Assembly: GCA_016709385.1 (NCBI GenBank)
Contig: JADJMW010000002.1
Coordinates: 310,001 to 374,000, forward strand
Direction of reading: 5' to 3'
Length of the DNA stretch: 64,000 nucleotides
From: Candidatus Rubrivivax defluviihabitans
GTDB taxonomy: Bacteria; Pseudomonadota; Gammaproteobacteria; Burkholderiales; Burkholderiaceae_C
The translations under genes were made by a program, and so were the position numbers. The first letter of the stretch is position 1. Each line of letters starts with the position of its first letter. The notes under the pieces were generated by a model that saw only the letters and a list, made by a program, of their open reading frames with translations, did not search any database and had not been told where the DNA came from. Shown here piece by piece: positions 17,216-24,947 of the stretch.

Positions 17216-18151
17216 ATGACGCACACCGTCTTTGTCGATGGCCAGGAAGGCACCACCGGCCTGCGCATCCACGAATATCTGGCCGCGCGGCGCGACGTGG
17301 AAGTGCTGCGCATCGCGCCGGAAAAGCGCAAGGACGCCGCCGAGCGTGCGCGGCTGTTGAATGCCGCCGACGTGGCCTTCCTGTGCCTGCCCGACGCCGC
17401 CGCACGGGAGGCCGCGGCACTGGTCAGCAACCCCAGGACCTGCCTCATCGATGCCAGCACCGCGCACCGCACGGCGCCGGGCTGGGTGTTCGGCCTGCCG
17501 GAACTGGCACCCGGCCAGCGCGACGCCATCCGCGCGGCCAAGCGCATCGCCAATCCGGGCTGCCATGCCAGCGCCTTCATCCTGCTGCTGCGGCCGCTGG
17601 TCGACGCCGGCCTGGTGCCGGCCGATCATGAGATCAGCGCCACCTCGATCACCGGCTATTCCGGCGGCGGCAAGAAGATGATCGAGCAGTACGAAGCCGG
17701 TGGCGACCCGGCATTGGCGTCACCACGACCCTATGCGCTGACCCTTCAGCACAAGCACGTGCCGGAGATGATGGCGCACACGGGCCTGGCCACGAAACCG
17801 ATCTTCATGCCCGTGGTCGGCCATTTCTACAAGGGGCTGGCGGTGACCGTGCCGCTGCACCTGCAGGCGCTGGGCACTACGCCCGAGGCGCTGCACGCGG
17901 CGCTGGCGGCGCGTTATGCCGGCGAACGCTTCATCCGCGTCATGCCGCTGCGCGACCCGGCGACGCTGGAGGGCGGCTTCTTCGACGTGCAGGCCTGCAA
18001 CGACAGCAACCGCGTCGACGTCTTCGTCTTCGCCAACGATTCGCAGGCGCTGCTGATGGCGCGGCTGGACAACCTGGGCAAGGGCGCCAGCGGCGCCGCC
18101 GTTCAGGCCATGAACGTGCACCTGGGGGTGGACGAAGGCCTGGGTCTCTAG
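17216..18151 (+). CDS. argC: N-acetyl-gamma-glutamyl-phosphate reductase, type 2
   Basis: A 311-residue cytoplasmic enzyme of arginine synthesis that reduces N-acetylglutamyl phosphate to the semialdehyde with NADPH. Features: the N-terminal VDGQEGTTGLRI nucleotide-binding loop, the catalytic Cys in IANPGCHASAF, and the ITGYSGGGKKMI segment typical of the shorter (about 310-residue) ArgC class. The start ATG is at 17216; the longer frame upstream is antisense to parB. It has its own unit, divergent from parB. Confidence 0.95.
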   Translation: MTHTVFVDGQEGTTGLRIHEYLAARRDVEVLRIAPEKRKDAAERARLLNAADVAFLCLPDAAAREAAALVSNPRTCLIDASTAHRTAPGWVFGLPELAPGQRDAIRAAKRIANPGCHASAFILLLRPLVDAGLVPADHEISATSITGYSGGGKKMIEQYEAGGDPALASPRPYALTLQHKHVPEMMAHTGLATKPIFMPVVGHFYKGLAVTVPLHLQALGTTPEALHAALAARYAGERFIRVMPLRDPATLEGGFFDVQACNDSNRVDVFVFANDSQALLMARLDNLGKGASGAAVQAMNVHLGVDEGLGL

Positions 18152-18270
18152 ACCAAAGCACCGCGTCCGCACGGCCGGGGGTTCCGGTTATCCAGCACGC
18201 GTGGCTTCGTGGCAATGCTGCCCACGTCAGCCCGGCCGTCAGCCGATGGCGAGTCCGCAGGCCGTCGTTC

Positions 18271-18287
18271 TTGACAACAGTTGTCAA
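18271..18287. promoter_or_regulatory. Operator-promoter palindrome of the ParDE pair
   Basis: The perfect 17-base palindrome TTGACAACAGTTGTCAA sits 18 bases upstream of the parD start. Its first six bases equal a consensus sigma-70 -35 box, and AAGATT at 18295-18300 is a fair -10 at 18-base spacing. ParD dimers bind palindromes that overlap their own promoter, so this is the likely autoregulatory site. Confidence 0.65.
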
Positions 18288-18305
18288 GTTGCGCAAGATT
18301 TCTGC

Positions 18306-18557
18306 ATGAGTCGCCAAACAATGAGCTTTGCATTGCCGGAGTCGATGCGAGAGTACATCGACGACAGGGTCGCTGCGGGCAACTACGGCAACACCAGTGA
18401 GTACATCCGCGATCTGGTCCGCCGGGACCAGGAGGACCAGGCCAAGAAACGGCTCCGTGACCTCATCGAGGAAGGCCTGGCATCCGGGCCGGGCCGGCGT
18501 CGCTCGAAGGCGGACGAGAAGGAACTGCTGGCTATCGCTCGCGGCGAGATCGATTGA
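18306..18557 (+). CDS. parD: ParD-type antitoxin
   Basis: An 83-residue ribbon-helix-helix protein: MSFALPESMREYIDDRVAAG followed by NTSEYIRDLVRRDQ, the hallmark of CC2985/ParD antitoxins. The C-terminal tail LIEEGLASGPGRR is the toxin-binding segment. The ATG at 18306 is downstream of a strong palindromic operator. Its stop overlaps the toxin start by four bases. Confidence 0.9.
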   Translation: MSRQTMSFALPESMREYIDDRVAAGNYGNTSEYIRDLVRRDQEDQAKKRLRDLIEEGLASGPGRRRSKADEKELLAIARGEID

Positions 18558-18880
18558 AGCCGGCGGAACTGCGTCCGCAAGCGCTGCGTGACCAGCAGGG
18601 CGAGGTCCGGTACTACCGCAAGGAGGGTGACAGCCGCGTGGCGGAGAAGGTGGCCAAGGCCACCAACGCCGCGCTCGACCAGATCGAACTCGACCCTGGC
18701 ATCGGCTCACCAACGCTCGGAAGGCGCCTGGGCATTCCAGGGCTTCGGACCTGGCGGGTTGCCAGGTTCCCGCTGATCTGGTGCTATTTCGAACGCGGTG
18801 ACCACCCGGATGTGGTCCGACTTCTGGGCGAACGCCAGAACACTGCGGCGATCTTGGGCGACGAGTTCGCCGCGACCTGA
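18554..18880 (+). CDS. parE: ParE-type toxin
   Basis: A 108-residue ParE/RelE-superfamily protein starting at a TTG inside the TTGA overlap with parD. Conserved features are PTLGRRLGIPGLRTWRVARFPLIWCYFERG-like strands and the C-terminal VVRLLGERQN. ParE toxins of this kind poison DNA gyrase. The coupling to parD through a 4-base overlap supports the unusual start codon. Confidence 0.87.
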   Translation: MKPAELRPQALRDQQGEVRYYRKEGDSRVAEKVAKATNAALDQIELDPGIGSPTLGRRLGIPGLRTWRVARFPLIWCYFERGDHPDVVRLLGERQNTAAILGDEFAAT

Positions 18881-19057
18881 AGGCGCGCGGATCCCGCAGA
18901 CGCAGGCCCGGGCTCCAAGGACCGGTTTTTGGCCTCCTGATCGCCGGGATGACCACCCCGATCCGACCCGCCGACGTCGTTCGCGCTCGTTCGCTGTGCG
19001 TCGATATCAGCGCGCCGCGGCAGGCGGTGCTCGTCGAGAACCACCGATGCAAGTTGC

Positions 19058-19292
19058 AAAGGGCTGTCCGGGCGCGGTGCGGCGTGCGTCTGAAGCGCCG
19101 AGGAGCGCAGGGTTCATGGCCCGCGAGCGCAGCGAGCCTCGTCAACACTCCTGGCGCATCCTGTTTGAGCGTAGCGAACGCAGTGAGCGAAGCGAGTTAT
19201 GCGCCGGGCCATGGACCCGAGCACCGCAGGGCAGCCGGAGCGAAGCGGAGGCCGCTTCATCCGCACGCCGCGCCGCGCCCGGACAGCCCTTT
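19058..19292. mobile_element. MITE-like palindromic element 2, copy B
   Basis: A 235-base near-duplicate of 12035-12269 with the same 31-base terminal inverted repeats (one base differs between ends) and the hairpin core at 19153-19205. It sits in the 600-base gap between the ParDE pair and the acyl reductase gene. The flank at 19015-19057 matches pieces from both sides of element 1 at 11.7-12.0 kb. I see no gene in the remaining parts of the gap (18881-19057 and 19293-19482). Confidence 0.75.
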
Positions 19293-19482
19293 GCCGCCAC
19301 GGAACTTCGCCTGCCCATCGATTCATCGTGTGTCCGCAACTGGCCGGCTGCTGGTGCCAGTGAACGACCGGTCTCGAGCAATCCACCCAGTTGCAGACCT
19401 GGCCACAGGGATCTCTGCGCGAACAGCACGAAGCCCCCCCGGCCGCGTCATCGCCAAGCAGGCGCCGCCTCCGCCCGCAAGC

Positions 19483-21675
19483 TCAGGCCTCGGCGGTTGC
19501 CGCCACGCGCCGCCGCGGGGCACGCCGTTTCGCTGCAGCCGGGGCCGGGGCTGCGGCTTGGGCTGGCGTCTCGGACCCCCTTTTTCTGCGTGGCGCGGGC
19601 GCTCCCTTCGCAGACGCGACCGTTGCCCCGCGCCGGCCCCGCGCCTGCTTGGCCCTTGCCTTCAGCGCCAGTTCACGCACGCGCGCAATGTCGTCGTCGC
19701 TGAAGACGCCGGTCACGCCCGAGATGGCCGCCAGCTTCATGCCGTGCTTGAGACCCATGCCGTAGATCTCGCGCACCTTCTGCCATTCGATGGCGCGGCC
19801 CACCGTGAAATTCTCGAAGCGGCCTTCCAGCGCCAGCACGATGGTCTCGGCCAGGCAGGCGTAGACCACCCCCGGCGGCAGGCCGATATTCTTCATCCTC
19901 ACCTCGCCGGGCAGCTGGATCTCGCCCGACTCCACCACCAGCACGTCGGGCCGCTTGGCCACCTCCTCGGGCGGCAGGTCCAGCGGGCGCGCCACGTCGG
20001 TGATCACGCAGCCGGGCTTGACCTTCATGATGTCCAGCACCTTCTTGCCCGCGCCCGAGGTGGCGGTGACGATCATGTCCATCTCGGCCAGGTCCTTGTC
20101 GGCGCGCGCCGACAGGTGCACCTTGGCGTCGGGCGTCTCCTGCAGGATGGAATTCTTCAGCGCCAGCAGCTTGGCCGTCTCGGGCGACACCAGGTAGACC
20201 TCTTCCGCGGCACGCACCAGCAGCCGCGCGCAGGCCGAGCCGATGGCGCCGGTGGCGCCCACCACCATGGCCTTGAACTTGACGCGCTCCTTGCCTTTGG
20301 GCCGCGGCAGCAGGTCCATGCGCAGCAGCGCATCGTGCGCCGCCCACAGCGCGCCGCTGGCGCTGTAGCTGTTGCCGGTGGTGATGGGCAGCGGCGCGCG
20401 CCGCGCCACCGTCACGCCGGCGTCGCCCACCACCTTGGTGAAGGCGCCCAGGCCCATGATCTGCGCCCCCAGCTTCTTGGCCATGTCGGCGGCGGCCAGC
20501 AGCCGCCGGTAGGTGAACTCGGGGCTGCGGCCCATGATCTCCTTGGGCGTGCCGCCCACCGAGATGAGCCAGCCCTCGGCCTCGGCGCCGGTGGGGCTCC
20601 TGATGCCCTCGACGCGCGAGTAGACGAAGGGCGGCGCGTAGGCCATCACCTTCTCGATCGAGTCCATCAACACCGGCGGCGACACGCGCGACAGGATCTC
20701 GATCGGCTTGACGATCTTGAAATATTCCTGCGAGAGGGGATGGATGACGAAGGCGAAGCGGTTCACGCGCTTGAAGCCGTTCGGGTACAGGATGCGCGGC
20801 TCCAGGCCCTGGCTGTCCAGGATCTCCAGGTAGTCGTCTTCCAGCAGGTCGTCGGTGACGCGGCCGGAGGCGGCCAGGATCATGGCGTCCAGCAGCGCCG
20901 GGTCCACCGCGTGGCCCTCGACCAGCGGCGCGCCGTCGACCACCATGTGCACGCCCTTCTCCTTGAAGTGCTGCAGCCGCTCGCCGTTCACGGTATTGGT
21001 GACGATGGTCTTGCCTGCCAGTTCCTCGAGCCCGAAGTCGTCGAGTTCGTGCACCGGCGCCACCACCACGTTGGCCGACGCCAGCGCCTTGCGCAGCGCA
21101 TAGTGCGACCACTGCTTGAGCAGCGCGCCCGGCAGCACGCGCGGCGGCGCCCAGTCGACGACGTAATGCGCGCCGCTGCCGTACAGGCCCAGGGCGTCGA
21201 TCGAGGTCAGCAGCTTGGGCACGCCCAGTTGCAGCAGGGGATCGGCAAACAGCAGGTTCTGCGTATATTCCGACATCGACATCGCCAGCTTCGGGTTGGC
21301 CAGGCCCGAGAAGAACAACACCTTGGCGTTGTCGAAATAGCGGCCCAGCGAATGCTGCGCATGGCGCACCGCCCATTCCAGGAACAGGTCGGCCAGCCGC
21401 GCCCCGGTGCTCACCGGCACGCGCGTGGCCAGTCGCGCCAGCTTGTCCGCGTCGGCGTCGCGCTTGCGTTGCGCGCCGACGCGGCCGCTGTCCTTGGCCA
21501 GGCCCAGGCCGATGGCGTCGGCCCGTGTGTCCCACTGCCGCACCAGCTTGGCCGCCTGCGCGCTGCTGCCGTCGGTGCCCAGGCGCTGTACATGCAGGTC
21601 CACACCCAGGAAGCGGGTGCGGAAGTCGAAATCCTGGCTTTTTGCACCCAGGCTGATGCCGATCACGTTTTTCAT
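19483..21675 (-). CDS. Acyl-ACP reductase-like dehydrogenase with extra N-terminal domain and basic tail
   Basis: A 730-residue protein. Residues about 305-655 match the plan of the cyanobacterial long-chain acyl-ACP reductase (COG5322): ITTGNSYSAS (431-440), the nucleotide-binding loop VVGATGAIGS (471-480), and YACLAETIVLALEG (605-618), where Cys607 lines up with the catalytic Cys of the cyanobacterial enzyme. Such enzymes reduce fatty acyl thioesters to aldehydes with NADPH. Residues 1-300 form a domain I do not recognise. Residues 672-730 are a Lys/Arg/Ala/Pro-rich histone H1-like tail. The ATG at 21675 faces the divergent alcohol dehydrogenase 47 bases away. Function is inferred. Confidence 0.72.
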   Translation of the reverse strand: MKNVIGISLGAKSQDFDFRTRFLGVDLHVQRLGTDGSSAQAAKLVRQWDTRADAIGLGLAKDSGRVGAQRKRDADADKLARLATRVPVSTGARLADLFLEWAVRHAQHSLGRYFDNAKVLFFSGLANPKLAMSMSEYTQNLLFADPLLQLGVPKLLTSIDALGLYGSGAHYVVDWAPPRVLPGALLKQWSHYALRKALASANVVVAPVHELDDFGLEELAGKTIVTNTVNGERLQHFKEKGVHMVVDGAPLVEGHAVDPALLDAMILAASGRVTDDLLEDDYLEILDSQGLEPRILYPNGFKRVNRFAFVIHPLSQEYFKIVKPIEILSRVSPPVLMDSIEKVMAYAPPFVYSRVEGIRSPTGAEAEGWLISVGGTPKEIMGRSPEFTYRRLLAAADMAKKLGAQIMGLGAFTKVVGDAGVTVARRAPLPITTGNSYSASGALWAAHDALLRMDLLPRPKGKERVKFKAMVVGATGAIGSACARLLVRAAEEVYLVSPETAKLLALKNSILQETPDAKVHLSARADKDLAEMDMIVTATSGAGKKVLDIMKVKPGCVITDVARPLDLPPEEVAKRPDVLVVESGEIQLPGEVRMKNIGLPPGVVYACLAETIVLALEGRFENFTVGRAIEWQKVREIYGMGLKHGMKLAAISGVTGVFSDDDIARVRELALKARAKQARGRRGATVASAKGAPAPRRKRGSETPAQAAAPAPAAAKRRAPRRRVAATAEA

Positions 21676-21722
21676 GGCTGTCTCGCGGCAAAGTCTCAAG
21701 ATTGAAATTCTGGGGGTTGCAG

Positions 21723-23033
21723 ATGAATCAGGCATTGATCGGGGACAGGGCGCGTGCGATCGGCTTGCGCACGCTCAAGCGCGCGGCGGGCGCGGTGACC
21801 AGGCTGGTGCCGATCTCGACACCGGTGCTGCTGGTCGGGCCGGACTCGGCGGCGCGCCTGGGCCGCGCGGTGGCCGATTTCGGCCACCGCCGGGTGCTGC
21901 TGGTCACCGACGCCGTGGTCATGGAACTGGGTCTGACCGCCTCGCTGACCGACGCGCTGGCGGCGGCGGGCGTGCAGGTGACGGTCTTCGCGGCCGTGAC
22001 GGCCGATGCGCCGATCGCGGTCATCGAGCAGGGGCTGGCCCTGTACACCAGCCACGCCTGCGAGGCCATCGTCGCCTTCGGCGGCGGCTCGGTGATGGAC
22101 GCGGCCAAGGTCATCGGCCTGGCCGCCGCCAACGACAAGCCGCCGCGGCAACTGGTCGGCTATTTCAGGGGCCGGCATGGTCCGGCGCCGATCTACGCCG
22201 TGCCCACCACCGCCGGCACGGGGTCGGAGGTGACGGTGGCGGCGATCATCTCCGACCCCGAGGCCGGCACCAAGATGATGGTCGCCGACAGCCGCCTGGT
22301 CCCCGAGATGGCGGCGTTGGACCCCGCGCTGATGACCGGCCTGCCGCCAGCGGTGACGGCGGCCACCGGCATGGACGCGCTCACGCATGCGGTCGAGGCC
22401 TGCATCAGCGGCTGGGCCAACGACACCACCGACCGCTGGGCGCTGGCCGCCGCGGGCATGATCTGGGAGCACCTGCCGCGCGCCTGGAGCAATGGCAACG
22501 ACCTGCACTCGCGCGAGCAGATGGCGCTGGCCAGCACCTATGCCGGGCTGGCCTTCACGCGCGCCAACGTGGGCAACGTGCACGCCATCGCGCACCAGCT
22601 CGGTGGCCGCTACCACGTGCCGCACGGGCTGGCCAACGCCGTCATGCTGCCGTCGGTGCTGCGTTTTTCGCTGCCCGATGCGGCACCGCGGCTGGCCCGG
22701 CTGGCGCGCCGCGTGGGCCTGGCCGGCCGCGGCGACACCGCGCTGGCGAAGAAATTCGTCGACGGCGTGCAGGCGCTGAACGACGCGCTGCAGATCCCGC
22801 GCACGCTGGAGGCGCTGCGCGAGGAAGATCTCCCGGCGCTGGCCACGGCCGCCTGCCACGAGGCCGATTTCAACTACCCGGTGCCGCGGCGCATGACGCA
22901 GGCCGACGCCGAGGCGCTGCTGCGCCAGGTGCTGCCGGCCGCCGCGCCCGCGGCCAAGGCCGCCAAGCCGCGGACCCAGCCGCGGACTCAGCGCCGCGCC
23001 GCGGCTTCCAGCAAGGCGGCCATCTCCGAATAG
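21723..23033 (+). CDS. Iron-containing alcohol dehydrogenase
   Basis: A 436-residue group III alcohol dehydrogenase. Visible are GGGSVMDAAKVIGL and PTTAGTGSEVT (NAD(P) binding) and the metal-binding Asp/His set in GMDALTHAVEA and NVHAIAHQLGGRYHVPHG. The C-terminal 30 residues are a basic Ala/Lys/Arg tail, echoing the tail of the divergent acyl reductase. The ATG at 21723 follows a GGGGG stretch. It would reduce an aldehyde, possibly the fatty aldehyde made by the neighbour. Its last bases overlap the end of the convergent ankyrin gene. Confidence 0.87.
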   Translation: MNQALIGDRARAIGLRTLKRAAGAVTRLVPISTPVLLVGPDSAARLGRAVADFGHRRVLLVTDAVVMELGLTASLTDALAAAGVQVTVFAAVTADAPIAVIEQGLALYTSHACEAIVAFGGGSVMDAAKVIGLAAANDKPPRQLVGYFRGRHGPAPIYAVPTTAGTGSEVTVAAIISDPEAGTKMMVADSRLVPEMAALDPALMTGLPPAVTAATGMDALTHAVEACISGWANDTTDRWALAAAGMIWEHLPRAWSNGNDLHSREQMALASTYAGLAFTRANVGNVHAIAHQLGGRYHVPHGLANAVMLPSVLRFSLPDAAPRLARLARRVGLAGRGDTALAKKFVDGVQALNDALQIPRTLEALREEDLPALATAACHEADFNYPVPRRMTQADAEALLRQVLPAAAPAAKAAKPRTQPRTQRRAAASSKAAISE

Positions 23034-23689
23034 CCGCGCTGGCGCGCCAGTTCCAGCGGCGTGCGACCGCTGCGGTCGGTGAGCGCCACGCTGGCGCCGG
23101 CGTCCAGCAGCGCACGCAGCGTGGCCTGGTGGCGCGCGCCGCCGTCGCCCAGCACCACGGCCTCGATCACCGCCGTCCAGTGCAGGTCGTTGACATGGTC
23201 CAGCGGTGCACCGGCCTGGATGAGCTGGCGCACCACCCCCGCGTGCCCCAGGTGCGCCGCGGCGATGAGCGCGGTACCGTCGTAGCGGCTGGTCACCCGT
23301 TTCGCGCTGGCGCCCAGTTCGAGCAGCACGCGCAGCGTCTCTTCGTCGTCGGCCACGGCGGCGATGGTCACCGCGTCGTAGCGGTCGTTCTCCAGTGCCT
23401 CCAGGTCGGCACCGGCCCGCGCCAGCCGGCGCAGCACCTCGCGCTGGCGCGCGAAGGCGGCCACGTGCACGGCGCTGCGGCCCTGCGCGTCGCGCTGTTT
23501 CAGGTCGGCGCCGGCGGCCAGCAGGCGGTCCAGCTGGGCCAGGTCGCCGCGGTGAGCCGCCGCCAGCAGGCCGCCGTAGCGCGCCGCTTGTTCGGCGCTC
23601 GGCGGCACCTGCGCCGCGACGGGCAGGCTGGCCGCCAGCGTCAGCGCAAGGGTGGCCAGACGCCAGCCCCTGACCGCAGCGCGGTGCAT
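22988..23689 (-). CDS. Exported ankyrin-repeat protein
   Basis: A 233-residue protein with a signal peptide (residues 1-26, ending LPVAAQ) and about five ankyrin repeats (for example LAAAHRGDLAQLDRLLAAGADL and TALIAAAHLGHAGVVRQLIQAG). It is presumably periplasmic and acts by protein binding. The ATG at 23689 shares one base with the stop of the HbpS-like gene, so the two are translationally coupled. The 3' end overlaps the convergent alcohol dehydrogenase gene by 46 bases. Confidence 0.87.
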   Translation of the reverse strand: MHRAAVRGWRLATLALTLAASLPVAAQVPPSAEQAARYGGLLAAAHRGDLAQLDRLLAAGADLKQRDAQGRSAVHVAAFARQREVLRRLARAGADLEALENDRYDAVTIAAVADDEETLRVLLELGASAKRVTSRYDGTALIAAAHLGHAGVVRQLIQAGAPLDHVNDLHWTAVIEAVVLGDGGARHQATLRALLDAGASVALTDRSGRTPLELARQRGYSEMAALLEAAARR

Positions 23690-24195
23690 CACTTCAGCAG
23701 GTCCTTGACCTTGTCCAGCGCCGCCACGGCACATTGTTCGTCGAGGTGGCCGCCGGGTGCGCCACCCACGCCCACGGCGCCGATGACGTCGTTGCCCGCT
23801 TTCACCGGCAAGCCGCCGCCGAGCAGCAGGAAGCCCGGGATGTGCACCAGGTTGGCCGCGGCGGGGTTCTTCTGCGCCGATTCCATCATGGCCAGCGTGG
23901 CGTTCTTCGCCGACGCGGAGGTGTAGGCCTTCGCCTGCGCGGCCTCGATCGTGTGCGGGCCGGCGTTGTCGGCGCGCTGCAGGGCGCGCAACTGGCCGGC
24001 GCGGTCGACCACCGCGGCGGTCACGTTGTAGCCGCCGGCCAGGCAGGCGGCCACGGTGGCGCCGGCGATCTGGTTGGCCAGCTCCAGCGACATGTTGCGT
24101 TCGCTGCGCACGGCCTGCGCCTGTGCGGCGCCGGCGGCAGCCAGCGCCAGCGTGGCGGCCATGACGGGGGCGAGGATGCAGGCGGCTTGTTTCAT
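23689..24195 (-). CDS. Exported HbpS/GlcG-like haem-binding protein
   Basis: A 168-residue protein. Residues 1-27 are a signal peptide (ending AAQAQA). The remainder is a GlcG/HbpS (DUF336) domain with LANQIAGATVAACLAGGYNVTAAVVDRAG and the C-terminal GAVGVGGAPGG. In Streptomyces HbpS binds haem and works with the SenS/SenR two-component system; here a histidine kinase and response regulator gene lie immediately upstream on the same strand. Other members of the family accompany glycolate or alcohol oxidation genes. A good Shine-Dalgarno CAGGAGA precedes the ATG. Confidence 0.85.
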   Translation of the reverse strand: MKQAACILAPVMAATLALAAAGAAQAQAVRSERNMSLELANQIAGATVAACLAGGYNVTAAVVDRAGQLRALQRADNAGPHTIEAAQAKAYTSASAKNATLAMMESAQKNPAAANLVHIPGFLLLGGGLPVKAGNDVIGAVGVGGAPGGHLDEQCAVAALDKVKDLLK

Positions 24196-24279
24196 GCAGG
24201 TCTCCTGGAATGGTTGGGTGAAGGCCTGCACTGTAGAAAGCCCGGCCGCGCGCCGCCATTCGTAGGCCGCCGCGCCGGC

Positions 24280-24295
24280 CCGAGTAGAACTACGG
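24280..24295. promoter_or_regulatory. Candidate response-regulator binding site
   Basis: The imperfect palindrome CCGAGTAGAACTACGG (GTAG-AA-CTAC core) lies 85-100 bases upstream of the HbpS-like start and just past the end of the response-regulator gene. Position and symmetry fit an activator site for the LuxR-type regulator encoded next door. No data in the sequence prove binding. Confidence 0.35.
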
Positions 24296-24317
24296 ACCAC
24301 CGCCGCGACGGCAGCCT

Positions 24318-24947
24318 TCACGCCCCCGCCGCCGCGTCGTCCTCGGCCAGCTGCGCATAACGCAGGATCAGCTGCGCCAGCGTCGGCGCGCCGAGCTTGC
24401 CGAAGAGGTGGGCGCGGTGCGTCTCCACCGTGCGCGGGCTCAGGCCCAGCGCGCGGCCGATCTCCTTGTTGGTGAGGCCGGCGACGATGAGCCCCAGCAC
24501 CTCGCGCTCGCGCGGCGAAAGCTGGCCGTAGCGTTCGCGCGCCTCGCGGTCGGCCAGGCCGCGCTGGCGCGAACGCACGTGCTGGCGCACGGCGGACTGC
24601 AGCGTGTCGAGCAGCAGCTGGTCGTCGACGGGTTTTTCCAGGAACTCGGCCGCACCGCCCTTGAAGGCCTGGCGGCACAGCGCCACCGTGCCGTGGCCGG
24701 TGAGCATCACCACCGGCTGGTCGGCACCCTGGGTGCGCAGCGCCTCCAGCACCTGCAGGCCGCCCAGCCCGGGCATGCGCACGTCCAGCACGATGGCACC
24801 GATGGCCTCGCGGTCGAAGCCGTCCAGGAAGGCCTGCGGGTGCGCCCAGGGCATCACGCGCAGGCCCACGGTGCCGATCAACAGCGCCAGGCTGTCGCGC
24901 ACGCCGGCGTCGTCGTCCACCAGATGGATGAGCGGTGTCTGGTTCAT
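24318..24947 (-). CDS. FixJ-type response regulator with LuxR-like output
   Basis: A 209-residue regulator. Residues 6-120 are the receiver, with DDD acidic pocket, phospho-acceptor Asp in IVLDVRMPG and Lys in LEKPVDD. Residues about 145-205 are a LuxR-type helix-turn-helix (LSPREREVLGLIVAGLTNKEIGRALGLSPRTVETHR pattern). The ATG at 24947 overlaps the kinase stop by four bases. Its most likely target is the HbpS-ankyrin unit immediately downstream. Confidence 0.92.
   Translation of the reverse strand: MNQTPLIHLVDDDAGVRDSLALLIGTVGLRVMPWAHPQAFLDGFDREAIGAIVLDVRMPGLGGLQVLEALRTQGADQPVVMLTGHGTVALCRQAFKGGAAEFLEKPVDDQLLLDTLQSAVRQHVRSRQRGLADREARERYGQLSPREREVLGLIVAGLTNKEIGRALGLSPRTVETHRAHLFGKLGAPTLAQLILRYAQLAEDDAAAGA

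Noticed and set aside
16219..18151. parS sites near parB
   Set aside because: No sequence close to TGTTTCACGTGAAACA was seen near parB; an exact scan of the genome is needed.
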